From Algoriphagus sp. (GTDB lineage Bacteria; Bacteroidota; Bacteroidia; Cytophagales; Cyclobacteriaceae), in NCBI GenBank assembly GCA_030729785.1, contig JANQWS010000075.1, forward strand, positions 1-52,302: DNA of 52,302 nucleotides, read 5' to 3'. This document shows, in pieces, positions 38,996-46,845 of this stretch (position 1 is the first letter of the stretch; every line of letters begins with the position of its first letter). The notes below the pieces were generated by a model that was not told the DNA's origin, did no database searches, and saw only the letters and a list, made by a program, of their open reading frames with translations. The position numbers were made by a program, and so were the translations under genes.

Positions 38996-39511
38996 TTATT
39001 CAAACATTTGCCGTAGGCTAAAAAACCCAAAGGATTCTCGGTAAGACCGAAATAATCGTTGGTTATTTGCATTGTAAAATTCCGCCAAAGAGGTCATCAT
39101 TTTCGCCTTAATTCTGGGGCTACTGTCAAAAAGCTCAAGAAGGGCGAATTGGGGAATCACAAGAAGTTCTGCTTCCTCCGAACTCACTAAAGCGGTGTAG
39201 GTGCGTTTTGTATTTTCTAAAAGTGAATTTTCTCCAAATGCATCCCCCCGCGTTAATTGCATAATCGTCTCAAAATTTTCCTTTAAATCAATAGTAAGGT
39301 CTACTTGTCCCTTCCGAATGAGGTAGAGAGCTTGACTTGGGTCTTTGCTAAAAAAAATAACTTCATCGCGAACATATTTTCGCTCATGCATGGTGGGGAG
39401 CAAGCGGGCCAGCTCCTGCTGCTTGAGGAGTTCAAAAAATTTAATACCCTGCAAGAAGTCAAACATCCGCAATTCCTGGGGTTCGTAAGTTTTGGAAAAT
39501 GGATTCCTCAT
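38996..39511 (-). CDS. Cyclic-nucleotide-binding-domain protein without a DNA-binding domain
   Basis: The 171-residue product has a single CRP-like cyclic nucleotide-binding domain (residues ~20-135) with the patterns YVRDEVIFFSKDPSQALYLI, a glycine-turn GDAFGENSLLENTKRTYTAL at the phosphate-binding cassette and LLVIPQFALLELF. No helix-turn-helix follows; the short C-terminal helix region ends LRQMFE. So it is a sensor or binding module rather than a CRP-type regulator; the ligand is not known. Its start overlaps the tilS stop by four bases (ATGA on the minus strand). Confidence 0.88.
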   Translation of the reverse strand: MRNPFSKTYEPQELRMFDFLQGIKFFELLKQQELARLLPTMHERKYVRDEVIFFSKDPSQALYLIRKGQVDLTIDLKENFETIMQLTRGDAFGENSLLENTKRTYTALVSSEEAELLVIPQFALLELFDSSPRIKAKMMTSLAEFYNANNQRLFRSYRESFGFFSLRQMFE

Positions 39512-40833
39512 GACTGATTTTTTTTAATGTACAAGTATTTTTGAGTGGAAGGACCAACTTTAGCCCATTCTGCTATCCTCATACCGATTACCCAGGCAAT
39601 TTTATTTCCTGAAACTAGAACTTTTACACTTGATTTTAATGCAAGTGGCACCTTATTATCGATAAGAAAATCAGAAATTTTCTTTTCAGATGACATGCCT
39701 AGTGGATTAAATCGGTCCCCTTCCTCCCAGACACGGACCTGAAGTGGGTATTCCAAACGAGCTGCATCCAACAATGCATGTGCTGGATTTCGGTCCAAGT
39801 GGTCTAGTTTGGAAAGCCAATCGAGCCTGTAACTACCTTCAGGAAGTGCCAAGAACTGGGCTCCAAAGGGAATTTGAAGTGGTGGAAATGGGGAAGGAAT
39901 CGAATGAAGGACCAGGGCTTCACGGTCCAAACTGACCTGGTATTGGGAACTTCTAAAGTAGGCCCCTATCTTGATTGCCTTCAAATGGTCTGCTAGTTCC
40001 TGTGCTTGGGAGGAATTAAAACCGTAGGGGCGCAACCAAAAAAACAAAAGGGTTGCGACTCCTTGTACCGCTGAAAATGCCGTATAGGGCAATAAAATCA
40101 ACCCCTCCTGTTCTTGAAGGTGTTGGGATTTCCATAATTCAACAAGGCTCAAAAAAGCTTTCCCAGTATCTTTTAATTTCCCAAAACTTTGGAGAAGATT
40201 TTTTTTGGCATCTGGGTCGACTTGGTACAAAGCAGGCAATCCTTGGAGTCGAAGTTTATTTCTTTTGTAATCTAGGGAAGCATTGGATCGGTCTTCACGC
40301 CATGCCAATAAGACCTCTTCAGCATAAGCTGCTAGCTGTGCTCTTGAAAATGGAAGCAATGGGCGAATCAACTCTCCCCGGCGCTCGCTCATTCCATAGA
40401 GCCCTTCTATTCCGGTGCCACGCATCAAGTTTAAAAAAATAGTTTCTAATTGATCGTCTTCATGATGTGCGACTACAATTCCGGCCAAATTATGTGTCTT
40501 TCGAACCTCTTCAAAAAACTGATAGCGAATTTCTCGAGCTGCCATTTGGACCGAAATTCCTTTTGTGTTCGCCCATTCTATAGTTTCTGCACGGTGGACA
40601 TGCACGGGTATATGGCGATTTCTGCCCCATCTTTTTACGAGTTCTTCGTCTCGGTCACTTTCAGAATCACGCAAACCAAAGTTAACATGGGCCAATTCTA
40701 ATTGGATTCCAGCGGCATGGAGTAAGTGTGCCAAAGCCATGCTATCTAGGCCTCCACTACACGCTAAAAGATAGCATTTGTTAGGCTCAAAAAGTTTACG
40801 TTGTTGTATATGCGAGATAAAGGCGTCGTACAT
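39508..40833 (-). CDS. tilS: tRNA(Ile)-lysidine synthase
   Basis: TilS adds lysine to C34 of the minor tRNA(Ile)(CAU) so that it reads AUA; it is essential in most bacteria. The 441-residue product has the ATP-pyrophosphatase P-loop SGGLDSMALAHLL, the conserved VVAHHEDDQLETIFLNLMRG and RPLLPFSRAQL, plus C-terminal TilS domains with DRFNPLGMSSEKKISDFL and the VIGMRIAEWAKV end. It is transcribed divergently from the OstA-like gene and overlaps the downstream cNMP gene by four bases. Confidence 0.97.
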   Translation of the reverse strand: MYDAFISHIQQRKLFEPNKCYLLACSGGLDSMALAHLLHAAGIQLELAHVNFGLRDSESDRDEELVKRWGRNRHIPVHVHRAETIEWANTKGISVQMAAREIRYQFFEEVRKTHNLAGIVVAHHEDDQLETIFLNLMRGTGIEGLYGMSERRGELIRPLLPFSRAQLAAYAEEVLLAWREDRSNASLDYKRNKLRLQGLPALYQVDPDAKKNLLQSFGKLKDTGKAFLSLVELWKSQHLQEQEGLILLPYTAFSAVQGVATLLFFWLRPYGFNSSQAQELADHLKAIKIGAYFRSSQYQVSLDREALVLHSIPSPFPPLQIPFGAQFLALPEGSYRLDWLSKLDHLDRNPAHALLDAARLEYPLQVRVWEEGDRFNPLGMSSEKKISDFLIDNKVPLALKSSVKVLVSGNKIAWVIGMRIAEWAKVGPSTQKYLYIKKNQS

Positions 40834-40864
40834 TGATCAAAAATAGCTTTTTCTGCTAAATTTG
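40832..40864 (+). promoter_or_regulatory. Probable promoter of the OstA-like gene
   Basis: TAAATTTG at 40857-40864 is a full match to the -7 consensus. ATTG at 40832-40835 lies 21 bases upstream, one base off TTTG and two bases longer than the spacer of the best promoters here. It lies in the 48-base divergent gap with tilS, 18 bases before the ATG. Confidence 0.55.
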
Positions 40865-40881
40865 CCTCCACCCGATCCCCT

Positions 40882-42507
40882 ATGAAAGCTCCTTTTTTCT
40901 TTCTGTCCATTTTTATTCTGGTGAGCCTGCCTTTTCTTGGGTGGGCGCAATCCTCTTCTTTATTGGAGATTCGTAGTGCAGATTTATTACAAGGGGCAAA
41001 AGGATTTGAGCGCTTGATGGGTAATGTAAAAATGAAACATCAAAATTCACTCATCAGCTGTGATTCCGCCCATTTTTTTAGGGAAGAAAATCGAGCGCAA
41101 CTGTACGGCAGGGTACAAATCACTGATGAGATTGATCCCGTGACGACCACGAGCGGGTATGCAGAATACGACGGAGCAACCAAAATAGCCAAACTTAGAA
41201 AAAATGTAGTTTTCACCAATCAAGAAACAAAACTCTACACCGAATACTTGGACTACAATAGAGAAATAAATGTAGCCACCTATTTTGAAGGGGGAAAGGT
41301 CGTCGATTCGGTCAATGTTTTAACTAGTGAAATTGGGACTTATGAAATCAATTTTGAGCGTATTAATTTCCAACAGAATGTCGTGCTTGTCAATCCAGAC
41401 TACACTCTGAAAACAGAAGAATTAATCTATTTGACCATTCCAAAAACAGCACAAACCCCTGGATTGACTAATTTAATCTCCAAAGATGGCAACCGATTAG
41501 ATGCGCAAAAAGGAAGTTTTTACGATACCCAAGCCAAACAATTTAAATTTTTTGAAGGGCTGGTAGAAACAGAAAAAAGTAGAGTAAAGGCGGACGAGTT
41601 ATTCTATGATGAAGTGAAGGGGTATTATGAGGGGAAAAAGGATGTTCGCGTATTGAATAAAGAACGCAAATTGGAGGTCTTTGGCGATTTAGGCACTTAT
41701 TGGGAATTAGAGAAATACAGTCAGGTCAATGGGAATGCACTAGTTCGGAAATATTTTGAAACCGACACCCTATTCTTGGCAGCGGACACGTTGATCTCGC
41801 GTGACAGTGAATCCGACACGGCTAGGTATTTATTGGCTTTCCATCAGGTGAAGCTCGTAAAATCAGATCTCTCGGGGCGTGCAGATTCACTCGTCTATCA
41901 ATTTTCAGACTCTACCATCCACCTGTATAACGATCCAGTGTTGTGGAATCGCGCAAGTCAAATTTCTGCGGATAGCATGTCTTTTTTTCTAGTGAATGAA
42001 AATTTAGATCGTGTGCTCATGAAGAATAAGGCCTTTGCTGTATTGACAGATACTTTGATGAATTTCAATCAAATGAAGGGAAGAAGGATGACGGGGTATT
42101 TCAATTCCGGTCAACTGAGTAAATTGGAAATTACAGGAAATGGGGAGTCCTTATATTACGCACTTGAAGGAGATACGTTAACTCAGGGGATCAACCGAAT
42201 TTTGAGTGCGACAATCACGTTGAGTTTTGATGAAGGGGTAGTCAAAAAATCAAATTTTGGAGTTCGCCCCGACGGCAAATTCATACCGGTCCAAGATCTA
42301 GATGAAAAAGGGAGTAGGCTGGAAGGTTTTCGTTGGCGGGGAGAGGAGAAGCCTATTCGTAAGGATATGGATTCTTGGCGTAAGGTGATTGAAATCGACA
42401 AGGAGTTGAAAAATCTTTTCGAGGGGTCTCCCAGGATAAAGAACAGAATGCCTCCTGAGGAAGGCTTGGAAAGGGAGTGGGTGTTCCAGAATTCAGGGGT
42501 GAAATAG
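40882..42507 (+). CDS. OstA-like (LptA/LptD N-domain) periplasmic protein
   Basis: The 541-residue product has a signal peptide (APFFFLSIFILVSLPFLGWAQ) and then repeated OstA/beta-jellyroll units: GFERLMGNVKMKHQNSLISC, AQLYGRVQITDEIDPVTTTS, KIAKLRKNVVFTNQETKLYT, FKFFEGLVETEKSRVKADEL, VRVLNKERKLEVFGDLGTYW. Such domains bind lipid A in LptA and LptD. It is larger than E. coli LptA (185 aa) and lacks the LptD barrel, so it is probably the Bacteroidota soluble bridge protein for LPS transport. No other lpt gene is adjacent. Confidence 0.85.
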   Translation: MKAPFFFLSIFILVSLPFLGWAQSSSLLEIRSADLLQGAKGFERLMGNVKMKHQNSLISCDSAHFFREENRAQLYGRVQITDEIDPVTTTSGYAEYDGATKIAKLRKNVVFTNQETKLYTEYLDYNREINVATYFEGGKVVDSVNVLTSEIGTYEINFERINFQQNVVLVNPDYTLKTEELIYLTIPKTAQTPGLTNLISKDGNRLDAQKGSFYDTQAKQFKFFEGLVETEKSRVKADELFYDEVKGYYEGKKDVRVLNKERKLEVFGDLGTYWELEKYSQVNGNALVRKYFETDTLFLAADTLISRDSESDTARYLLAFHQVKLVKSDLSGRADSLVYQFSDSTIHLYNDPVLWNRASQISADSMSFFLVNENLDRVLMKNKAFAVLTDTLMNFNQMKGRRMTGYFNSGQLSKLEITGNGESLYYALEGDTLTQGINRILSATITLSFDEGVVKKSNFGVRPDGKFIPVQDLDEKGSRLEGFRWRGEEKPIRKDMDSWRKVIEIDKELKNLFEGSPRIKNRMPPEEGLEREWVFQNSGVK

Positions 42508-42642
42508 GGTTTCTATTTTTTTAAAAACTTAACATCTATTAACCGGCTGATCGCGGAATTTTTGTATCTTTTTAAATACCTTTAGCGTATACATTCGGGT
42601 TAATAAAATTCTTTTTAATACGCCTATTGAAGAGACAATTAC

Positions 42643-43356
42643 ATGAATAAATTTTTACTCAAATTGACTTTGTGCCTTTTTTTAGGTCTGCCGGCCATAG
42701 TGGTTGCGCAGCAGGTGCAGGTATTGAGTGAATGGATTGAATTTTCAGGAAAAATTGGCAGCTCTCAGAGAAAGACAGTTCTTCTCCACAACGAGTCGTC
42801 TCAGCCAAAAACTTACCTTCTGCGAAACATTAAAGGAAGCGTGGGTTCTTCCCAAAAAATGAGAATTTGTTTAGGGGACTCTTGTTTTGACCCTAAAAAA
42901 GACTTGGCAAAGGTGGTTTTAAAATTAGCCCCTGGTGAAATTTATACTGATTTTTACCTTGAATTTGATTTGGGGATAGCGGAAACTATCGGAAGCTTTG
43001 AGTTGGTGTTTGTAAGCAATGAATCACTACGCGATTCTTTTGTTGTGGAAGCCAAGTACACCGTGACCAGTGATCCTGTGAACGATGCTGCCCATCAAGA
43101 CATCAAACTAGGAGAAGTATATCCCAATCCTAGTAATCGGATAGCGCAGCTAGATTATACACTAGTGAATCCCAAGGCTAAGGCAAGAATTACGGTCACC
43201 AGCTTTATCGGGAATCCCGTTGCCGAATTCGAGTTAGACCCTACTCGTAATAGCCTAGTGATTCCCGTGGCAGATTTTCAGCCAGGGATTTATTTTTACA
43301 CCCTTTTTGTAGACAATAAGAATGTGGTCACCAAGAAATTACAGGTGAAGAAATGA
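42643..43356 (+). CDS. Secreted protein with T9SS-type C-terminal sorting domain
   Basis: The 237-residue product has a signal peptide (LLKLTLCLFLGLPAIVVAQQ) and a C-terminal type A sorting domain, seen in the GEVYPNPSNRIAQLDYTLVN block and the end FQPGIYFYTLFVDNKNVVTKKLQVKK pattern (last 26 residues span the motif). Proteins with this domain are exported and cleaved by the type IX secretion system. The middle (~residues 25-150) is strand-rich with one Cys pair (CLGDSC). No function is known. It is monocistronic by spacing, followed by bamD after 72 bases. Confidence 0.85.
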   Translation: MNKFLLKLTLCLFLGLPAIVVAQQVQVLSEWIEFSGKIGSSQRKTVLLHNESSQPKTYLLRNIKGSVGSSQKMRICLGDSCFDPKKDLAKVVLKLAPGEIYTDFYLEFDLGIAETIGSFELVFVSNESLRDSFVVEAKYTVTSDPVNDAAHQDIKLGEVYPNPSNRIAQLDYTLVNPKAKARITVTSFIGNPVAEFELDPTRNSLVIPVADFQPGIYFYTLFVDNKNVVTKKLQVKK

Positions 43357-43380
43357 TGCTTTTTTGCTCAGCCTATTTCA

Positions 43381-43411
43381 TTTGAAATCTTACAATTATC
43401 CCTTATATTTG
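43381..43411 (+). promoter_or_regulatory. Promoter of bamD
   Basis: TTTG at 43381-43384 is followed after 19 bases by TATATTTG at 43404-43411, a full match to the -33/-7 pattern with the same spacing as the rpsL and rplC promoters. The bamD ATG lies 18 bases below the -7 box. Confidence 0.8.
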
Positions 43412-43428
43412 CGGTCCTTTAACTAATT

Positions 43429-44310
43429 ATGCGGAACTATTCCACTTTATTTATTCTTGCTTTGGTCCTACTTATTTCTTGTGGGCCTTTTGCCAAGTTG
43501 GAGAAAAGTACCAACTGGGAGGAATTATACAATGGGGCTAATAAATACTACCAAGAAGGGGAGTACAACAAAGCCATTATTCTGTATGAGAAGGTGCTTC
43601 CAGTAATTAAAGGATCTGAAAAGGCGGAAATGGCAGAGTACAATTATGCCAACTGTCATTTCAAGACCAAGCGTTTTATTGAGTCTGCAGGGTATTTCAA
43701 TACGTTTTACAAAACCTACAATAGAAGTGCTATGGCAGAAGAGGCTTTGTTTATGAACGCCTATTCGCTCTATCTGGACGCGCCTGACTACAACTTGGAT
43801 CAGCAAAGCAGTAAGGAAGCTGTCAATGCTATTCAACAGTTTGTGAGCAGATTCCCCGCTTCAGCGAGTTATGAGCGTGCCATGGAGATGTTGAAGGATT
43901 TGGAGTCTCGATTTGAAGAAAAGGCCTACAGTGAAGCGGAGATGTACTACCGATTGAAAGAGGGCCTTTTTCCTGGAGACTTTTTCAGAGCCTGTATCAT
44001 CAATTTTCAAAATTTTGCTAAAGATTATCCTGAAAGCAAGCGCAATGAGGAGTTGGCTTACCGTTTGGTAGAGGTAGGGTATGCCTATGCGAAAAACAGT
44101 GCTTTTGATAAAAAGGAAGAGCGATTGACAGATGCCTTAAAGTTTGCGACCACTTTCTACCGAAAATATCCTACAAGTGGGTATTTGGGAGACGTAAAAA
44201 AATTCGAAGAGCAAACAAAGCAGGAGTTCGCTGCCCATTCTAAAATGAAACAAGAGATTGCTGACCGCAAAGCGGCTGTAGTAACTGGAAGTGATTCAAG
44301 TTCAAATTAA
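43429..44310 (+). CDS. bamD: Outer-membrane assembly lipoprotein BamD
   Basis: BamD is the TPR lipoprotein of the BAM complex that inserts beta-barrel proteins. The 293-residue product has a lipobox (LVLLISCGPF, Cys 18) and five TPR-like repeats: YNGANKYYQEGEYNKAIILY, YNYANCHFKTKRFIESAGYF, EALFMNAYSLYLDAPDYNLD, FPASASYERAMEMLKDLESR and others with FPGDFFRACIINFQNFAKDY. It heads a cluster with rpoZ, coaBC, the DUF4835 gene and recN that is recurrent in Bacteroidota. Confidence 0.93.
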   Translation: MRNYSTLFILALVLLISCGPFAKLEKSTNWEELYNGANKYYQEGEYNKAIILYEKVLPVIKGSEKAEMAEYNYANCHFKTKRFIESAGYFNTFYKTYNRSAMAEEALFMNAYSLYLDAPDYNLDQQSSKEAVNAIQQFVSRFPASASYERAMEMLKDLESRFEEKAYSEAEMYYRLKEGLFPGDFFRACIINFQNFAKDYPESKRNEELAYRLVEVGYAYAKNSAFDKKEERLTDALKFATTFYRKYPTSGYLGDVKKFEEQTKQEFAAHSKMKQEIADRKAAVVTGSDSSSN

Positions 44311-44340
44311 TCTAATTAGAAGCATTTAAATACAACTTAT

Positions 44341-44655
44341 ATGGCTGTTAACCCATCAATTATCACCCGAGACCTAGAAAAAATTGCTGATCAAACAGGC
44401 AATATTTACGAGTCCATTCACATCGTTGGCCAACGTGCCAAGCAAATTTCTTCTACGCTTAAAGAAGAGTTAAATAACAAACTTTCTGAGTTTGCCTCCA
44501 CGGTAGATAATTTGGAAGAGGTGTTTGAAAATAAAGAGCAAATTGAAATCTCTAAGTTTTACGAAAGAATGCCTAAGCCAACTTCTTTGGCTATGGAAGA
44601 GTTTGTCGAAGGAAAAATTCACCATCGATTCCCTTCTCAAGAAGGAGCGGAATAA
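44341..44655 (+). CDS. rpoZ: RNA polymerase omega-like subunit
   Basis: The 104-residue product resembles the Bacteroidota form of the Rpb6/omega family: SIITRDLEKIADQTGNIYES, IVGQRAKQISSTLKEELNNK and a C-terminal segment PKPTSLAMEEFVEGKIHHRF. Omega binds the beta prime C-terminus and aids polymerase assembly. It is diverged from the E. coli protein, so the name rests on this family pattern and on its place between bamD and coaBC. It is 30 bases from bamD and 6 from coaBC. Confidence 0.85.
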   Translation: MAVNPSIITRDLEKIADQTGNIYESIHIVGQRAKQISSTLKEELNNKLSEFASTVDNLEEVFENKEQIEISKFYERMPKPTSLAMEEFVEGKIHHRFPSQEGAE

Positions 44656-44661
44656 TCTCTT

Positions 44662-45870
44662 ATGAGCCTGCAAGGGAAGCGTATTTTAGTTGGTGTCACA
44701 GGCAGTATAGCAGCTTACAAGACGGCAACTTTGGTTCGCTTATTGATTAAATCTGGAGCAGAGGTGCAGCTTATAGCGACAACCTCTGCTCTTGATTTTA
44801 TTACTCCCCTCACGTTGGCGACACTTTCCAAGCGACCGGTTTTATCGGCATTTTTTGAAAAAAGTACAGGCCAATGGCACAACCACGTAGAGCTTGGTTT
44901 ATGGGCTGACCTTTTTATAATTGCTCCATTGAGTGCCAATACCTTGGCGAAGTTTGCTCAAGGAGCCTGTGACAACCTGCTTACTGCAACTTACCTTTCT
45001 TGTAGATGTCCTGTGCTACTTGCTCCAGCAATGGATTTGGATATGTATCAGCATCCTTCGGTTCGTACCAACTTGGAGAAAGTAGCCTCTTATGGAAATA
45101 GGGTCTTGGATGCCGAAACAGGGGAATTGGCCAGTGGCCTCTCTGGTCAGGGGCGAATGATGGAGCCAGATCGGATTTTGGAAGAAGTAGTTCATTTTTT
45201 TACTCCTCAGCAAGCTTTTTCTGGAAAGAAGATTTTAATCACTTTGGGTCCTACTCAAGAAGCGTTGGATCCTGTGCGGTTTTTGAGCAACCATTCCAGT
45301 GGCAAAATGGGTTTTGCTTTGGCACAAGCATTTAAGGCTGCAGGTGCGGAAGTGCATGTGGTTGCTGGTCCTGTAGCACTCACCTTGGAAAACCAAGGTT
45401 TTCAGGTTGACCGGGTCACTACCGCTGCAGAAATGTTTTCCGCGGCAAAAGCGGTGCATCCGCAAATGGATATTGTGATCTTTGCTGCTGCTGTGGCAGA
45501 TTTCAGACCCGAAACTGCAGCGCCTCACAAAATCAAAAAACAGGGAGAAGAACTAGCCCTTCGCTTAATTCCTAATATAGATTTGGCCTATGAGTTAGGT
45601 AAAGAGAAAAAGGGAAGACAATTCCATATTGGATTTGCATTAGAAACTGAGGACGGAGCGGCCAATGCCAAAGCCAAACTTATTCGAAAGAATTTTGATG
45701 TGGTCGTCTTAAATTCTGCGAAGGAAGTAGGTGAAGGATTTAAATACGATACCAACAAGGTTCACTTATTTCACAAAGAAGGGAGGGTTGTGGAATCAGC
45801 TCTTTTACCAAAGTCTCAGATCGCTCAACTGATTCTTGAGGAGGTCAAAATCTCATTGGGTTTAAGCTAG
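44662..45870 (+). CDS. coaBC: CoaBC: phosphopantothenoylcysteine synthetase/decarboxylase
   Basis: The bifunctional enzyme makes 4'-phosphopantothenoylcysteine and decarboxylates it for coenzyme A synthesis. The 402-residue product has the CoaC flavoprotein domain (residues ~1-180; KRILVGVTGSIAAYKTATLV, His75 in HNHVEL, substrate loop near ASGLSGQGRM) and the CoaB domain (~185-402; LITLGPTQEALDPVRFLSNH, AAAVADFRPET, KIKKQ). By my count, residues 125 and 158 are Asp and Ser where E. coli Dfp has Asn and Cys; see findings. The TAA is followed after 28 bases by the DUF4835 gene. Confidence 0.95.
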   Translation: MSLQGKRILVGVTGSIAAYKTATLVRLLIKSGAEVQLIATTSALDFITPLTLATLSKRPVLSAFFEKSTGQWHNHVELGLWADLFIIAPLSANTLAKFAQGACDNLLTATYLSCRCPVLLAPAMDLDMYQHPSVRTNLEKVASYGNRVLDAETGELASGLSGQGRMMEPDRILEEVVHFFTPQQAFSGKKILITLGPTQEALDPVRFLSNHSSGKMGFALAQAFKAAGAEVHVVAGPVALTLENQGFQVDRVTTAAEMFSAAKAVHPQMDIVIFAAAVADFRPETAAPHKIKKQGEELALRLIPNIDLAYELGKEKKGRQFHIGFALETEDGAANAKAKLIRKNFDVVVLNSAKEVGEGFKYDTNKVHLFHKEGRVVESALLPKSQIAQLILEEVKISLGLS

Positions 45871-45898
45871 AGACAAAGAATTTTTGTAAGTTTATTCC

Positions 45899-46804
45899 AT
45901 GAAGAAAGGGCTTGTTTTCTTAGTGGGGTTCCTTGGATTTTTTTTGGAAGGCTACACCCAAGAGCTAGATTTCAGAGTCATTATCAATAGTGACCGGTCT
46001 AGATTTCAAAATACTGAGGTATTTAATCAGATGAAAACTAGCTTTGAACAGTTTCTCAATGGCCGAAGTTGGACTTCCAATGAATTTAGATCTGAAGAAC
46101 GAATCAAAGGAAACCTATTAATTACCATCAACGATGTGCCTCAAATTGGCGTATACAATGCCACTGTTCAAATTCAGGTGGTTAGGCCAGTATTTGGGAC
46201 AAACTATGAATCGGTGGTACTCAATTTTATTGATAGAAATTGGTCATTTGATTACCAAGAATCCCAGCCCTTGGAATTCAATAGATTTACTTTTTTAAAC
46301 AATATAAGTTCCTTGCTTGCATTTTATGCTCATGTAGCGTTGGGACTAGACTACGATACCTTTTCCTTACAAGGTGGAAATCCTTATTTCGAAGTTGCCA
46401 ATGATATTGTAAACAATGCCCAGCAATCGGGTCGTGCTGGTTGGGTTCAAAATCCAAATGACCGAAGAAGTCGGTATTGGCTGATCAATGATCTCTATGT
46501 TTCCTCCGTCTACGCCCCTATTCGTGAGGCAGTGTATATCTATCATAGGAAAGGGATGGATCAGCTAATTAGTAGCCCTGATGATGCCTTTGCGTCTATC
46601 TTGGAGGCGATTGGCCGCATTGCTGAGGCAAATAAATCGCAACCAAATGGCATAGTAACAATTAGTTTTATGGATGCGAAAAGCGAAGAATTAGCTCAAA
46701 TTCTTAAAAATGCTCCTCTTGAACTTAGACAAAAAGCAGTGGTCTTACTGCTTGAAATTGACCCAAATAATGCGAGAAAGTACAACGAGTTGCTTAAAGG
46801 CTGA
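45899..46804 (+). CDS. DUF4835 family secreted protein
   Basis: The 301-residue product has a signal peptide (KGLVFLVGFLGFFLEGYTQE) and the DUF4835 pattern: ELDFRVIINSDRSRFQNTEV, FEQFLNGRSWTSNEF, VVRPVFGTNYESVVLNFIDR, DYDTFSLQGGNPYFEVANDI and a late helix region. The family is widespread in Bacteroidota and its function is unknown. Its constant place between coaBC and recN suggests a conserved unit, but a link to CoA or DNA repair is only an inference. Confidence 0.88.
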   Translation: MKKGLVFLVGFLGFFLEGYTQELDFRVIINSDRSRFQNTEVFNQMKTSFEQFLNGRSWTSNEFRSEERIKGNLLITINDVPQIGVYNATVQIQVVRPVFGTNYESVVLNFIDRNWSFDYQESQPLEFNRFTFLNNISSLLAFYAHVALGLDYDTFSLQGGNPYFEVANDIVNNAQQSGRAGWVQNPNDRRSRYWLINDLYVSSVYAPIREAVYIYHRKGMDQLISSPDDAFASILEAIGRIAEANKSQPNGIVTISFMDAKSEELAQILKNAPLELRQKAVVLLLEIDPNNARKYNELLKG

Positions 46805-46845
46805 CGCGTATTTTTTTTAATTTTGTTGGATTTCCCCTAACCTCC

